Positions 10,913 through 21,839 of a DNA stretch of 64,000 nt are shown in pieces. Below the pieces are notes generated by a model. That model was not told the DNA's origin. It saw only the letters and a program-made list of their open reading frames with translations, and ran no database searches. Where the stretch lies: contig JAKJHU010000760.1 of assembly GCA_022316685.1 (NCBI GenBank), positions 1 to 64,000 on the forward strand. Direction: 5' to 3'. The translations under genes and the position numbers were made by a program. The stretch is from Progne subis subis (taxonomy: Eukaryota > Chordata > Aves > Passeriformes > Hirundinidae). How positions within the stretch are numbered: the stretch's first letter is position 1; every line of letters starts with the position of its first letter.

Positions 10913-12737
10913 ATTTCAAGAAAGGGAATGAAATCTTGTGATTTCAATGAAGATTAATTGGGCAAGCTTCTGTCCCTTTCCCTGCACTTCATGTCATCCT
11001 ATTCACCTTGTGTTTTTTACAGGCTTTCAAAATTTTCCATTTTCACTCAATGCTTGCATTTCTTCATTTCTTTTCCTCATCTTTTATTTACCTTTCTTGC
11101 CTGATTTCAGCATCTGAATTGGAGTAGTTTGGCTAGTGTTGGTCCTTTTCACTGCCCCTGATTTCTCATTATTTTTCATTCACAGTTTTTCTCATCATAT
11201 CTCCACTCCTGAGGGTTTGTTAGGGGCTTTGTTCCCTGTTTTCAAGATTTCATTCCCTTTCCCAAAAGACTTTCCTGAAGGGAATTAAATCTTGCCATGC
11301 TTGCCATGTCAGTAAAGATAAATTGGGCAAGCTTCCCCCTTTCCCTGCACTTCTTGTCATCACATCTAATTTTTTCTTTTCACATTCTTTCAAAATATTC
11401 CATTTTTAATTTTAAGCTTGCATTTCTTCAATTTCTTTTCCTCTCTTTCTTTTTTTACCTTTATTACCTGGTGTCAGCATTTGAATTGGAGCACGTTTGG
11501 CAAGTGTTGGTCCTTTTCACTGCCCTTGATTTCATTTAGTCAATTGAGTCTCAATCACTCTTGTTCCAGATTATCTTGGATTTTTTCATTCGCTCTGTTT
11601 CTCATTATATCTCCTTTCCTGAGCATTTGCTAGACTTCTTTCCCTCTTTTCAAAATCTCATACTGGTTCCCAAAAAGAAGACTTTCTTTCTGGGAAAGGG
11701 CAATGAAATCTTGCCATGTCAATGAAGATTTATTGGCAAAGCTTCCATCACTTTCACTGCACTTCTTCTCATCCCATTAACATTGTCCTTTTCACGTGCT
11801 TTCAAAATTTTCCCTTTTTCATTTTAAGCTTCCATTTCTTGGATTTCTTTCCTCTTCCTCTTTTATTTAATTTTCATTCCTGATGTTAGCATTTGAACTG
11901 AGTACTTTTTGCAAGTGTTGGTCCTTTTCAGTGCCCTTCATTTCATCTCAATCCATTTGGTCTCCATCACTGGTTCTAAATTTCCTCGGTTGTTTTCATC
12001 TGCACTCTTTCTCATCATATCTCCTTTCATGAGCATATCTTAGGCCTTGTTCCCTGTTTTCAATTTCAATGAAGATTAATTGGACAAGCTTCCCCCTTTC
12101 CCTGCATTTCTTCTCATCCCATTCACTTTGTGCTTTTCACGTGCTTTCAAAATTTTCTCTTTTTCACTTAAGGCTTGCATTTCTTCACTTTTTTCCTCTC
12201 CTTCTTTTATTTCCATTTTTTGACTGATTGCAGCATTTGAATTGGAGTACTTTTGGGAAATGTTTGTCCTTTTCAGTGCCCCTCATTTCATCTCAGTCCA
12301 TTTGGTCTCAATCACTCCATTCCCAAATTTTCTTGGTTGTTTTCATTTGCACTGTTTCTCATCATATCTCCTTTCCCAAGTGTTTGTTAGATTTTGTTCC
12401 CTGTTTTCAAGATTTCATTCCCTCTCCCGAAAGGAAGAACTTTTGTTCAGGAAAGGGAATGAAATCTTGCAATTTCAATGAAGTTAATTGAGCAAGCTTC
12501 TGTCCCTTTCCTTGCACTTCTTGTCATCCCATTCACTTTTTGCTTCTCACGGGCTTTCAAAATTTTCCTTTTCATTTTAAGCTTGCATTTCTTCAATTTC
12601 ATTTTCTCCCCATCCTTCCTTTATTTCCACTTCTCACCTGGTTGCAGCATTTGAATTGGAGTACTTTTGGCAAGTGTTGGTCCTTTTCAGTGCCCCTCAT
12701 TTCATGTCAGTCCATTTGGTCTAAATCACTCCTGTTC

Positions 12738-12773
<36 letters not shown>

Positions 12774-14215
12774 GCACTGTTTCCAATCATATTTCCTTTC
12801 CTGAGCAATTGATCGACTTGTTCTCTGTTTTCAGAATTTCAGTGAGTGTTACTTGGGAAGCTTCTGTCATTTTCCTTGCACTTCTTGTCATCCCATTGGA
12901 TTTTGGCTTCTCATATGCTTTCAAAATTTTTTATTTTCCACTTTAACCTTGCATTTCTTCAGTTTCTAATCTTCTCCTTCCATTATTTCAATTTCTTGCC
13001 TGATGTCAGAATTTGATTTGTAGTAACTGTGACAAGTGTTGGTCCTTTTCAGTGCCCCTCATTTTATCTCAGTCAATTTGGTCACAATCACTCATGTCCC
13101 AAATTTTCTCGGTAGTTTTCATTCGCACAGTTTCATCATATATCATTACCTAAGCGTTTGTTCGACTTTGTTCTCTGTATTAAAGATTTCATTCTTTTTC
13201 CTGAAAGGAAGACTTTTCTCTCGGATATGGAATGACATCTTGCTAATACAGTATAGATTAATTGGGCAAGCTTCCGTTCCTTTCCCTGCACTTCTTGTCA
13301 TCCCATTCATTTTTGAATTTTCACGTTGTGTGTGAATTTTCCCTTTTTCCTTTTAAGCTTGCTTTTTTATCAATTTATTTTCTTCTCTTTCTTTTATTTA
13401 CCTTTGTTGTCTGATTTCAGCATTTGAATTGGAGTATTTTGGAAAGTGTTGTTTTTTTCAGTGCCCTCATTTCATCTCAGTCCATTTGGTTTCAATTATT
13501 TTGGTTCCAAATTTTCCCATAGTTTTCATTCGCACTGCTTTGCAGCATAACTCATTTCCTGAGTGTTTATTAAACATTGTTCTCTTTTTTCAAGATTTCA
13601 ATGAAGATTACTTGTGCAAGCTCCTGACCCTTTCGCTGTACTTCTTGTCATCCCATTCACTTTTCCCTTTTTACATGCTTTCAAAATATTCCCTTTTTCA
13701 ATTTAAGATTGACTTTCTTCTACGTCTTTTCCTCTCCTTCCTTTTTTTCCATTTCTTGCCTGATTTCAGCTTTTGAATTGGAGTACTTGATTTATCAAGT
13801 GTTGGTCCTTTTCACTGCCGCTCATTTCATCTCAGTCCATGTGGCCTCTCTCACTCCGGTTCCAAATTTCCTTGGTTTTCATTTGCACTGTTTCTCATCA
13901 TATCTCCTTTCCTGAGTTAGACTTTGTTCCCTATTTTCAAGATTTCAGAGAAAAGACTTCCTTTTGGAAAAGGAAATGTAAATTTGCGATTTCAATGAAG
14001 ATTAATCGGGCAAGCTTCCGTCCCTCTCCCTGCACTTCTTATCATCCAATTCAATTTTTGATATTCACATGCAAAAATTTTTTGATTTTCGATTTTTAAT
14101 TCAAGCTTGCATTTCTTCAAGATCTTTTCCCCTCCTTCCTTTATTTCTATTTCTAGCCTGATTACAGCATTTGAATTGGAGTAATATTGGCAAGTGTTGG
14201 TCCATTTCATCATTT
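10913..14215 (+). repeat. AT-rich satellite, about 380-bp unit in a dimeric higher-order pattern
   Basis: Nine units recognised by the landmark GCAAGCTTC...CTGCACTTCTTGTCATC near 10962, 11327, 11738, 12085, 12492, 12857, 13268, 13617 and 14012. Each also has a GAATTGGAGTA...AAGTGTTGGTCCTTTTCA block. Intervals alternate between long (about 400-410) and short (about 350-365) from the second unit on, giving a dimer of about 760 bp. Long units contain a block with opposed arms ATTTCATTCCC and GGGAATGAAAT; short ones lack it. No coding frame is conserved from unit to unit. Confidence 0.85.
12742..12768 (+). repeat. Poly(T) run inside the satellite
   Basis: A run of about 27 T interrupts one satellite unit. 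It could be the A-tail of a tiny minus-strand retroposition or a replication-slippage expansion of TTTT in the consensus CCAAATTTTC. Confidence 0.8.
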
Positions 14216-14283
14216 CATCATCCCTACCTCTCCCAGCTATCACTAAACCCCTCAGACTTTAATTCTCAGTTTACATTGGAGCT

Positions 14284-14651
14284 TGCCAGGGCCCCACCAC
14301 CCTCCAGGGAACAAGTCCATCCCCACATCCCAGCTCACTTTGCCTCCAAGAAGCAAGACATTGCCTGTGTCCTGGTGCTGCAGGCCTTGCCAACAGGCTC
14401 TCCCAGCCACCACTGCCCCTGCTCTTCCTGCTCTGGCAGCAGCTGCAAGTTGATTTGCTCCTGGGCCACTGGCCCAGCCCAAGCCAGGGCCGGGACCTTT
14501 CTCCAGAGCTCTGTGGCCACTGCAATGCTCACAGCTCTGAGGCTGCTGCAGCTCCAGAAGCCTTTGGACACCGCTCCCGGGATGCCCAGGCTGCCACTCT
14601 TGTGCTGTCTGTGCAGGGCAGGGGCCTGCACTCCATGATCCTGCTGCCTCT
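14284..14651 (+). repeat. R1 copy D (truncated)
   Basis: It matches copy B from the CCAGGGCCCCACC landmark to the LTR junction but lacks the first third and the polypyrimidine tail. It directly follows the satellite, so the satellite may have displaced its left end. Confidence 0.65.
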
Positions 14652-15537
14652 TATTACAACTTGCTCATACAAGCATGGGTGATGATGGTTGTTTACTGAT
14701 CTCAGAGTGCAAAACACAGCACAGAGGGGATTTCATATGAATCAAAACAAATGCACTTTTTATTGGTTGCCCATAGCAAATGTGATAGAGGGATTAGAGT
14801 GAGAGAAAGAGATAGAGAAAGAAAGAGAGGAAAAAGAGGATATAGCTACCAAACGTGGAGATGAAATCCTGGTATTTCGGTTGATGGGTCCACCTTTCAC
14901 ATTGGGGAGAGTCTCTTTTAAAATCTCTGGTTAACTCAGAGTTTTTATTATAGTCCTCCATTGTGGGGAGAACAGATTATAAGAATAACCTGATTGAAGC
15001 CACCAAGGGGGAACAGGTAGTCCATGTTCTAGCAGTAAGTGAGAGCCATTGTCTTCTTGGTCCAACGACCACGCGTGCAGGCAAACATCTCACTTTGGTT
15101 AAGTCAGCCCCAATCCCCCCTACTAGGGTTGTAGGGGTCTCATGTCTCAGTCCTTGAGAGGGGCTTCGTACAGAGGTCTCAATCTCAGTCCTTGGGAGGG
15201 GGCTTTGATCTCCATCTGTCATGGTGGTTGTGGAGCAGATGAGGGATTTTCTGTGGGGGACCACCAAAGTTACCCCAGAAAGTCCACTTGGCCAAGATGT
15301 CGGGAAATTCATAGGCTATTGTCATGAAGCTGGGAGCATGAAGCGGGTAGAAATGTCAGGTACAGAACTACCATTACACTGCTCAAAGCCAGTGTACCGT
15401 GGCGTGGTGACACAGGAAAATGCATCTGCAGATGATTGGCAAGCATCCACCTCGAGCAGGCCAGAACTGCAGTGGGGTCCTCGGGGTCCTTGTGACGATC
15501 GTGGGGCAAATGAGGGGAACTTCAGACGACTCTTACA
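14652..15537 (-). repeat. 3' LTR of ERV-2 (minus strand)
   Basis: An LTR of about 886 bp that lies on the 3' side of the minus-strand env at 15865-18575 and starts TGTAAGAGTCGTC on that strand. An AATAAA lies near its 3' end (complement of about 14757-14764). The paralogue at 8826-9688 gives independent support for the boundaries. The exact CA end is uncertain by a few bases because the R1 junction is ambiguous. Confidence 0.65.
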
Positions 15538-15561
15538 CCACCCCGTGACTCACGATTGTCT

Positions 15562-15753
15562 TCAAGAGATCTTCTTCAGCAGGGTTCCGTAGTGGCGTTG
15601 CAAGTCTTCAGGACTCATCAACGTTGGTAGTATATCCCGAGAAACAGAGGTAGTATGTAGAGAGGGAGGGGAGAAAAAGAAGAAAAGGAAAAGTGAAAAG
15701 GAAAAGGAAACAATAATATTAATTCGGTTATTAAACAAATCACGGTTAATCAA
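15562..15753 (-). other. Short ORF between ERV-2 env and LTR
   Basis: A 63-codon minus-strand frame with a hydrophobic, Phe/Ser-rich first half and a C-terminal segment ending LLKKIS. It lies between the env membrane anchor and the LTR. It could be an Env tail displaced by frameshifts or noise; I do not recognise it. Confidence 0.25.
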
Positions 15754-15864
15754 AATATTAATAACAATCAGTATTAATTCAAAATATTTTTTTCATAACA
15801 AATCACAAAAAATCAAAAGTAATTTTCACAAGATTACAAAAGGAAATAATTTCAAAATATACAT

Positions 15865-18575
15865 TCAAATTTTATAATCACCTTGTGTCCATAGTCTTGG
15901 GATGTCCATAGGGGAGAGGATATCTGCCAGGTTATGAGCATTAATTATGGACGTCAACCGTGTTAACCATTTCACCATTCTCCAGTTCATCATGAATAAA
16001 ATCGCTGATAAAAGAAAACCAATTAAAACTAAAATCAAAAGGACAATGATGGGATGACACAATTTGTTCAAGCCACTTGTGGCAGTAGGTGACCACCCAA
16101 AAAGAGTATCTCAACTCCTATGCTCAACATCTTTTCTTACCCTTTCTATAACACAATGTAGTTCTTTCACATTATGATGAACAGTTATCAGGGTTTTCTG
16201 CCCATCTTTCTTGATCTTTTCCAAAATTTTAGTAAGTCCTGGTGAAGCAACAATTGCTTTACCAAAGTAAGGTTCATTGCAATGGGAGTAGGTGATAGTT
16301 TGTGAATCAGCGTGTAATTTGATTGCAAAAGGTAATGAGAGGTAACTGGAGCTTTATAAAAAAATTGCATCCTGTGATTTTAGTAAAATTGCAAGCACAG
16401 AAGTTTGAATGATTTTTAGTATCTACTACTATATTTTTGACAAATACCATATCACGAGTAGTTCTAAAGCATGCAAACCATTACCTATATATAAGGACTG
16501 TTTCAGGACCCTCGTTAGGATGAATTTCAAAATGACAGATATTTTGCTCTGTGTGCAGACAAATATCTTGAGCTATAACTGCATTACTTTCACAGATAAA
16601 CCCTTGTTGTTCTCGGACAATACAGGATTCTAAGTTAACAGTTTGCCATTTCTCACCAATCTGACGGGCCCATTCCCTATGCTCTGAAGGGTAGAGAATA
16701 GCTCCATCATGATTCAATCCTAATGCAATGATAGGGAATATCAAATGACCTGAGGCATTACATATGGATAACACAAAAGCTGTGGCTGTGTTTGTAATGG
16801 GGTTGTAAGTAAAATTCACTAAGTTCCACCAGGATTGGAATTCTCTTTCAAAGTCAGTGGCATTGTCCCAAATTATTTTCCATATTTCAGTAGGAAAAGT
16901 GCCTTCTTCACCTTCTCTTATAATAGAGGCAGCAACTGACTGCATCCACAGTTGAGCCTGGGTACAGCTGAGGGCCAAAGAAACATTGTTTTGTGTAGCA
17001 CTGAGTGCATCAATTACCAATTTATGGTCAATCACATTTGCCTTTTCCCAGTTTGGTAATATGTTTGATAACAATCACTGATGTGTTCCCAAAGCCAAGA
17101 AGGACGACTGCAGTGGTTGTTGTAATTTAGTCAAGTCTCTAGTTGTGGCAGCCAATTTATTAAGTATTATTTCTGAATCAATATTATTTAGAATTCCCAA
17201 TCCTGTTCCCATAACACCAGTTCTGTCTCTAAGTGTCTGCTTTTTAAAAGAGTTCCACTTTCGCAACCAGGCTGTCCACCTTCAAAGGAAGTCTGCAAGA
17301 AAGGTGAACAAGCTGGCTGAATTTCTGAGACATTATTTTGCATCAGCAATTTGGCTTGCTTAAGAGACCATGCTGGATTGAACAGTATTTGTTGTTGTCC
17401 TGTCTTCCTAATTATACATGGTCCAATTTCAGAAATTCTCGGGCTAAGCCTAACCAGTGGTTGGGTTGGAGTGATGGTAATATGAGCTGTAGTAAATTGG
17501 GCTATAACATTTATTTTAAACTTAAAAGAAAGCCCTTGAGTATTTTTGGCCCAAAGACAAACTACTTCTACAGTTTGTGCTAGTGTGAAATTGTGCCAAC
17601 AATCCTGCATGCTGGGTGTGTGCAGACCTCTTTGTGCTTATATATTTGGTTTGTCAGAACACTGATGGAGGTTGCCTTCCTATAGGTGGTTCCATTAATC
17701 ATTCGACACCCTATACTAATTTTATCTCCCACTATCCCTTGAAGCTGCCAAGTTTTTTGTTTTTCCCATTCCTGCCTAGTATATACCTGATTTTAATGCA
17801 TAACAACAGTGATAGGTTTAAGTCTTCCACATTTCCCATGGAGCCAGTAAAATGAAGAAAAGCTTGGGACCAGGGCCATTCAGTATCATATTGAAAAAAG
17901 GGGTTTTCAGTCTCTTTCACCTGTTGGGGGATGACTACTGTACTCAGTGTGGGCTTTGTTATAGGGTTTATTTAAATTTGTAAACTAGACCTTTAAAACC
18001 CAATGGATCCGTCAAGTTATTTAGCCAATGGCATGTCACATAAGTTGATTTGGCTAAAACAAAACTATACCAACAATCAGCTGGTTCATTATTACAATCC
18101 CTTGTAATTGCAATATTGTTGGTTCTGGGGCCTGAAGTGTAATTACCCACATGCTCTTGACGGCAGCACAGGGTAAGGGGAATTTGTTTAGTACAATTCC
18201 ACTTTTTGTAGGGCACAGTTCTGCTAGGGATATACAAATAGTTTTTTCCACCTGCTTCTAAAAAATTTCAGCAATTGTAGTGGAGGAGGCTTTCTCATGG
18301 AGAGATCCTTCCACTTTTCTGCATGCTATCATATTTACTTCACCCACTGTTCCACTTAGGGTTTTGATCCACTCCTTCCGATCCCATCCCCACTCATTCA
18401 GATGGTATGCCTCAGAGCCATGCTGCACTACAGTTGCTTGGTTTGGATGGCGATCCTTGGGATAAGATCCTAAAACATTTGTGTGCCTGATGATAGCTTC
18501 AGACCACGGCCACTCCGAAGAATCCTGGCTGTGGTATTGTGGTAGGATGCAGAAAAATATCACCAGTTTTATCAT
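15865..18575 (-). pseudogene. ERV-2 env, multiply frameshifted
   Basis: Retroviral envelope gene, minus strand. It starts at 18575 with a hydrophobic signal peptide (MIKLVIFFCILPQYHS). Surface-subunit pieces with Cys, Trp and N-glycosylation sites follow at 18054-18251, 17968-18237 and 17188-17610. At 17075-17266 a Gly-rich fusion-peptide-like stretch (GVMGTGLGILNNID) opens the transmembrane subunit. The largest intact piece, 16481-17074, has many Cys/Trp and N-X-S/T sites, and 15865-16071 contains the membrane anchor (PIIVLLILVLIGFLLSAILF). At least six frame changes or stops break the gene. The remnant at 26041-26745 is a related env. Confidence 0.75.
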
Positions 18576-18659
18576 GGTTCAGATGATCCTCATGTCCCTC
18601 GGGGTTCTTCTGTAAAAGTAAACAACAGAAAAATCCTGCCACTAGGAGGCAGAGACAAT

Positions 18660-19171
18660 GGTTAGAATGATGGAATTATCCAGGTGGATTTATCCGATGC
18701 TCTTTCCCTAGGGCATCAGAGGCACCCATGCGTATTTATTCAGAGGGGTTTTTAGTACTAGGGGTACTTCCCCTGCAGTAGGAAGATCCACCAGAACAGG
18801 TTGTCCAGGGTAATGTGCAGGATTCTTGGGATCATCAGGTCCCTGTAGTGAAGGAATCATGCTTGGGCTGTTGGGCAGAAAGCAGTAATTTTGGGACACT
18901 CGTTTAGTCCCCATCTACCATTCACTCCTTTAACTGCTTCCCATAACCGGACATCCCAATTTCCCTCCTGTGGTTTCAGAAGTCATTTCAAGAGACCATT
19001 GGTCCTTTCTATGATCCCATTAGCTTGAGGGTAGTAAGGGGTGTGAAAAATCCATTTAATTCCTTCACTTTTTGCCCACTCCTGTACAATTCTAGCAGTG
19101 AAGTGGGATCCATTATCAGATTGAATTTCCTGAGGTTTTGTGAATGTTCCAAACCACTCCTGTAAAGGTGA
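18660..19171 (-). pseudogene. ERV-2 integrase C-terminal half, truncated
   Basis: Minus-strand integrase remnant directly upstream of the ERV-2 env. The catalytic core shows SDNGSHF followed, 35 residues after the Asp, by the Glu of IIER, which is the D-X35-E spacing of retroviral integrases, with HTPYYPQANG between. A TGA follows after NGLLK. Farther on, 18708-18914 contains a PGQPVLVDLPTAGEVPLVLKT segment that looks like the C-terminal DNA-binding domain. The gene is cut at 19171 by the edge of ERV-3, before the first catalytic Asp. The rest of pol is not seen on the far side of ERV-3. Confidence 0.8.
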
Positions 19172-19521
19172 TGTCTCGGGGAGCAGCCGGAGTCAGTCAG
19201 GCTCTTCACAGAAGTAATGGTGAATGCTCGTTTATTGTGGGTACACAGGGTTCTTTTATACATATAATTCTTATGCATAAGCTGTTCACGTGGCATTTTG
19301 CAACTTGTTATTGGCTACCTCCTGGCGTCCATGAACCCTAAGGGGCTATACTATTGGCTAATGTTATCTGCATAAGCATCCCTATGCAGTTACCTGTTTA
19401 CAACTTTGTTCAGGGGCCAACGGCTCATTCCCACACTCTTCGACCTTGGAGTGCTAAGGCAAACAGCATTTTCCCAACACTGCAAGGCCTCTCTGTTTCT
19501 ATCTCCAGAAATCCTTCTACA
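19172..19521 (-). repeat. 3' LTR of ERV-3
   Basis: An LTR of about 350 bp. On the minus strand it begins TGTAGAAGGATTT and it matches 24205-24562 over its length (shared GGTGAATGCTC, CATAAGCTGTTCAC, GGCTATACTATTGGCTAATG on the plus strand). AATAAA lies on the minus strand in the TTTATTG at about 19230. Divergence from its partner is clearly visible, so the element is not recent. Confidence 0.85.
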
Positions 19522-19541
19522 GTTCCTGCTTTTTTTTTTTT
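19522..19541 (-). promoter_or_regulatory. ERV-3 polypurine tract
   Basis: Read on the minus strand, an A-rich purine run ending AGCAGGAAC sits right before the TG of the LTR, at the expected place for plus-strand priming. Confidence 0.7.
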
Positions 19542-19559
19542 GCACAAGCTAAGCATTAG

Positions 19560-20166
19560 ATATTGTCTTACGCAACATATTCTTAATACGCGACATTACA
19601 CACCTGAGTACTAATAATCCTACAAATACAAGTAATAATATAACAAACACTTGCTTAAAACCAAACTTCAGCCATCCCGTAATCCTAAGGCTACTTAACT
19701 AATCTCTAAATGCATCATCACTTTCTTTTAAATAATGTAATTTGTTCTTCATTAATTGCAATTTTTTGTGAATTGATCCAGAATGATCAGACAGGTTCAT
19801 GCAGCATTCCTTCAAACTCTTCACACCCATGGTTATGCACTAAAAGCAAAAATCAATCACAGCACGGTTTTGCAAAACAGCATGATTAACACTGGTAACA
19901 TCCACTGATAGCTCATCTAAAATTTGGCTAGTCACGTTCAATTCTGATTTGGTCCAGCATGCTATCTGCTTTAATGTAGTCATTGCTCTGGCGGCTGTTG
20001 CTCCTGGTATAAACATGGATGTTAACACTGTCCTAGCCTGGAACCAGAATTTGGGATGTCCCACGTCTATACAATGAGCTAACTGAGGGGATCCTGCAAC
20101 ACTTGTTGACACCATGAGAAGAAGGCACACAACACACGAGAGCGTTTTACCATGTGGGCTTGCCAT
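19560..20166 (-). pseudogene. ERV-3 env remnant: signal peptide joined to TM
   Basis: The frame 19840-20166 begins with a good signal peptide (MASPHGKTLSCVVCLLLMVS). After only about 20 residues it enters a transmembrane subunit: a fusion-peptide-like stretch (SMFIPGATAARAMTTL), a heptad helix and LQNRAVIDF. Almost the entire surface subunit is missing. The frame closes at 19840, but TM sequence continues downstream to about 19560 with a CC pair, an NLSDHSGS block and a hydrophobic anchor. This layout is alpharetrovirus-like. ERV-4 carries a related tail. The gene is deleted and interrupted. Confidence 0.75.
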
Positions 20167-20353
20167 ATTCCTTTTTTAATGGCTCACGCTGTCTGCGCAA
20201 ATCTCCAATCTGCCACTCCACCAAAATCTCCAGGAACAAGGTTAGGTATCCCAACATTACCTGTGCTGCTTGATGAAAAGCACCAAGGGTACCACTATAG
20301 CAATGGTCACACAAACCACCCTCACGCCAAAGCTTTGGTGTCTCTCTCTCAAA

Positions 20354-20608
20354 TCATGCACCACAAACTCCGCAGCTCACTTCAATAACTATTACTCCCT
20401 GACACTGAGGACGCTCTTTTTCTTGCCACTCATGCAAGTCCTGGGAAAGTTCCAATGATCCCAAGGGGCCTTGGTGACCAATAATGCATGCTACAACCCA
20501 GTCTGGGTCAGGAGGGCGTTGTTCACCAGCGGCCTCAACCACCAGCTGTCTCAGCAAGGACTTGATGATCCTTCTTCCTTCTTTTCCTTCCTTGCTGGCC
20601 GAGTCCAT
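20354..20608 (-). other. Unrecognised ORF upstream of ERV-3 env
   Basis: An 84-codon minus-strand frame, charged at its start (KEGKEGRRIIKSLLRQ), with CIIGHQGPLG and a Cys pair CGVC near its end. It lies about 190 bp upstream of the env signal peptide. A hydrophobic stretch in another frame (around 20270-20330) follows. Position suggests an accessory or leader frame, or the end of pol, but I cannot identify it. Confidence 0.3.
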
Positions 20609-20609
20609 T

Positions 20610-21332
20610 TACTTGGTTCCCATTGTGGTCCAGATGCAAAGCTCAAAGGCTTGGGTGCAGCTGTTGTTGAATTCACCTCAGAGGTGTCCTGATCACTGAC
20701 CAGCAGGTTTCAGAGTGACAGATTCCAGGGCCTTGGAGATCGGTCAGTGTGGGATTAATTTGAGATCAGCTGCTCCGGCCAGAAGTGTTCCTCTTATCTT
20801 CTCCGGAACTGACCATCGGGCTTTTTATCTTCAGAGGGCTTGTGGTGTTCACTGTGCAGAAGGCTTACTGTGACCCTGTTCAGCATGAAACCGCTTTGTC
20901 AGCAATGCACGAGTGAAAACCACCCCAGCTTGGCTCTTACTTGGCAGCTGCTGCAGCCACACGACTTAGTAAGATATCTTTGGGTTTTCACCAGCTTAAG
21001 TCTTTAGTAAATAAATTCCAAGTGGACAATAAACAAGTATTTCACTAAGAGATGATGAAATGTTAAAATTAAAAGCAAGTCAGACTGCAGCTGTGATTAT
21101 ACTACATTAGAAATTCCAGTTGGTGAGGATCCATTCACTATATAGAGAGAAATTACTAATCAAGGTAATTACAAAGACCGAGCATTTGTTTCCTGCATGC
21201 TTTTCCAGGCTTGGAACCAACAGAGTTGATTACATGGAGAGTTGCTAGGGTGAACTCGGAACTCACTCTCTCAGGCAGGAGACTAGTTAAGGAGCGTTAC
21301 TGATAACAAAGAAGAAAAGTTATACAACATTG
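20610..21332. other. ERV-3 interior without recognisable coding
   Basis: No protein similarity that I can name on either strand. It should hold pol in a complete element, but no reverse transcriptase or integrase motif is visible. Confidence 0.4.
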
Positions 21333-21338
21333 ATTATT

Positions 21339-21728
21339 TGTCACCCTGGTTTTTCTGAGTTTTTAAAATCCTTTTGATTGTTCATAAAATGGAGTCAGAC
21401 TTTTTAGCTACTGTACAATATTAGGAGCAGTTTTTGCCTTTTCTCACACATGTAACATAAACAAATCCTTTGTTTTTCATTCTCTGTCCTTTGTTTGCAT
21501 ATTTCTAACCTGAAAACAATTGTAACTGACAGTTGGTCTGGCCATTGGGCTGGGAGGTGAAAACTCCAGAAGCCAATCCACAGCCAGACCCACAAATGTA
21601 TAAAAAGTAAGAAATAAACAGGCAGAGGGGCTCTTGGCCTTGGCTCAGCCTTGGGCTCTCTCGGAGGAACATCTCTGCTCTGCAAAATCTCTCGTCTCCG
21701 TGTGGTTGCTTTGCATGTCCCGATCACA
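21339..21728 (+). repeat. Solo LTR with 6-bp target-site duplication
   Basis: A 390-bp plus-strand LTR, TGTCACC...GATCACA, with a TATA box (TATAAAAAG, 21599-21607) and AATAAA (21613-21618). The hexamer ATTATT stands on both sides, at 21333-21338 and 21729-21734, which fixes the boundaries and shows a clean insertion followed by LTR-LTR recombination. It lies inside ERV-3 in opposite orientation, just beyond the 3' end of the CEPT1 retrocopy. Confidence 0.8.
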
Positions 21729-21839
21729 ATTATTATAAATTACTTTGTTCTCATCTGCTTTTAGCATTTGTCTCTTACAAGTCCTCATCCATTCCTGTAG
21801 AAACCTAACTCTTTTTCCATTCCCTGTGGCAGCTCCCAT

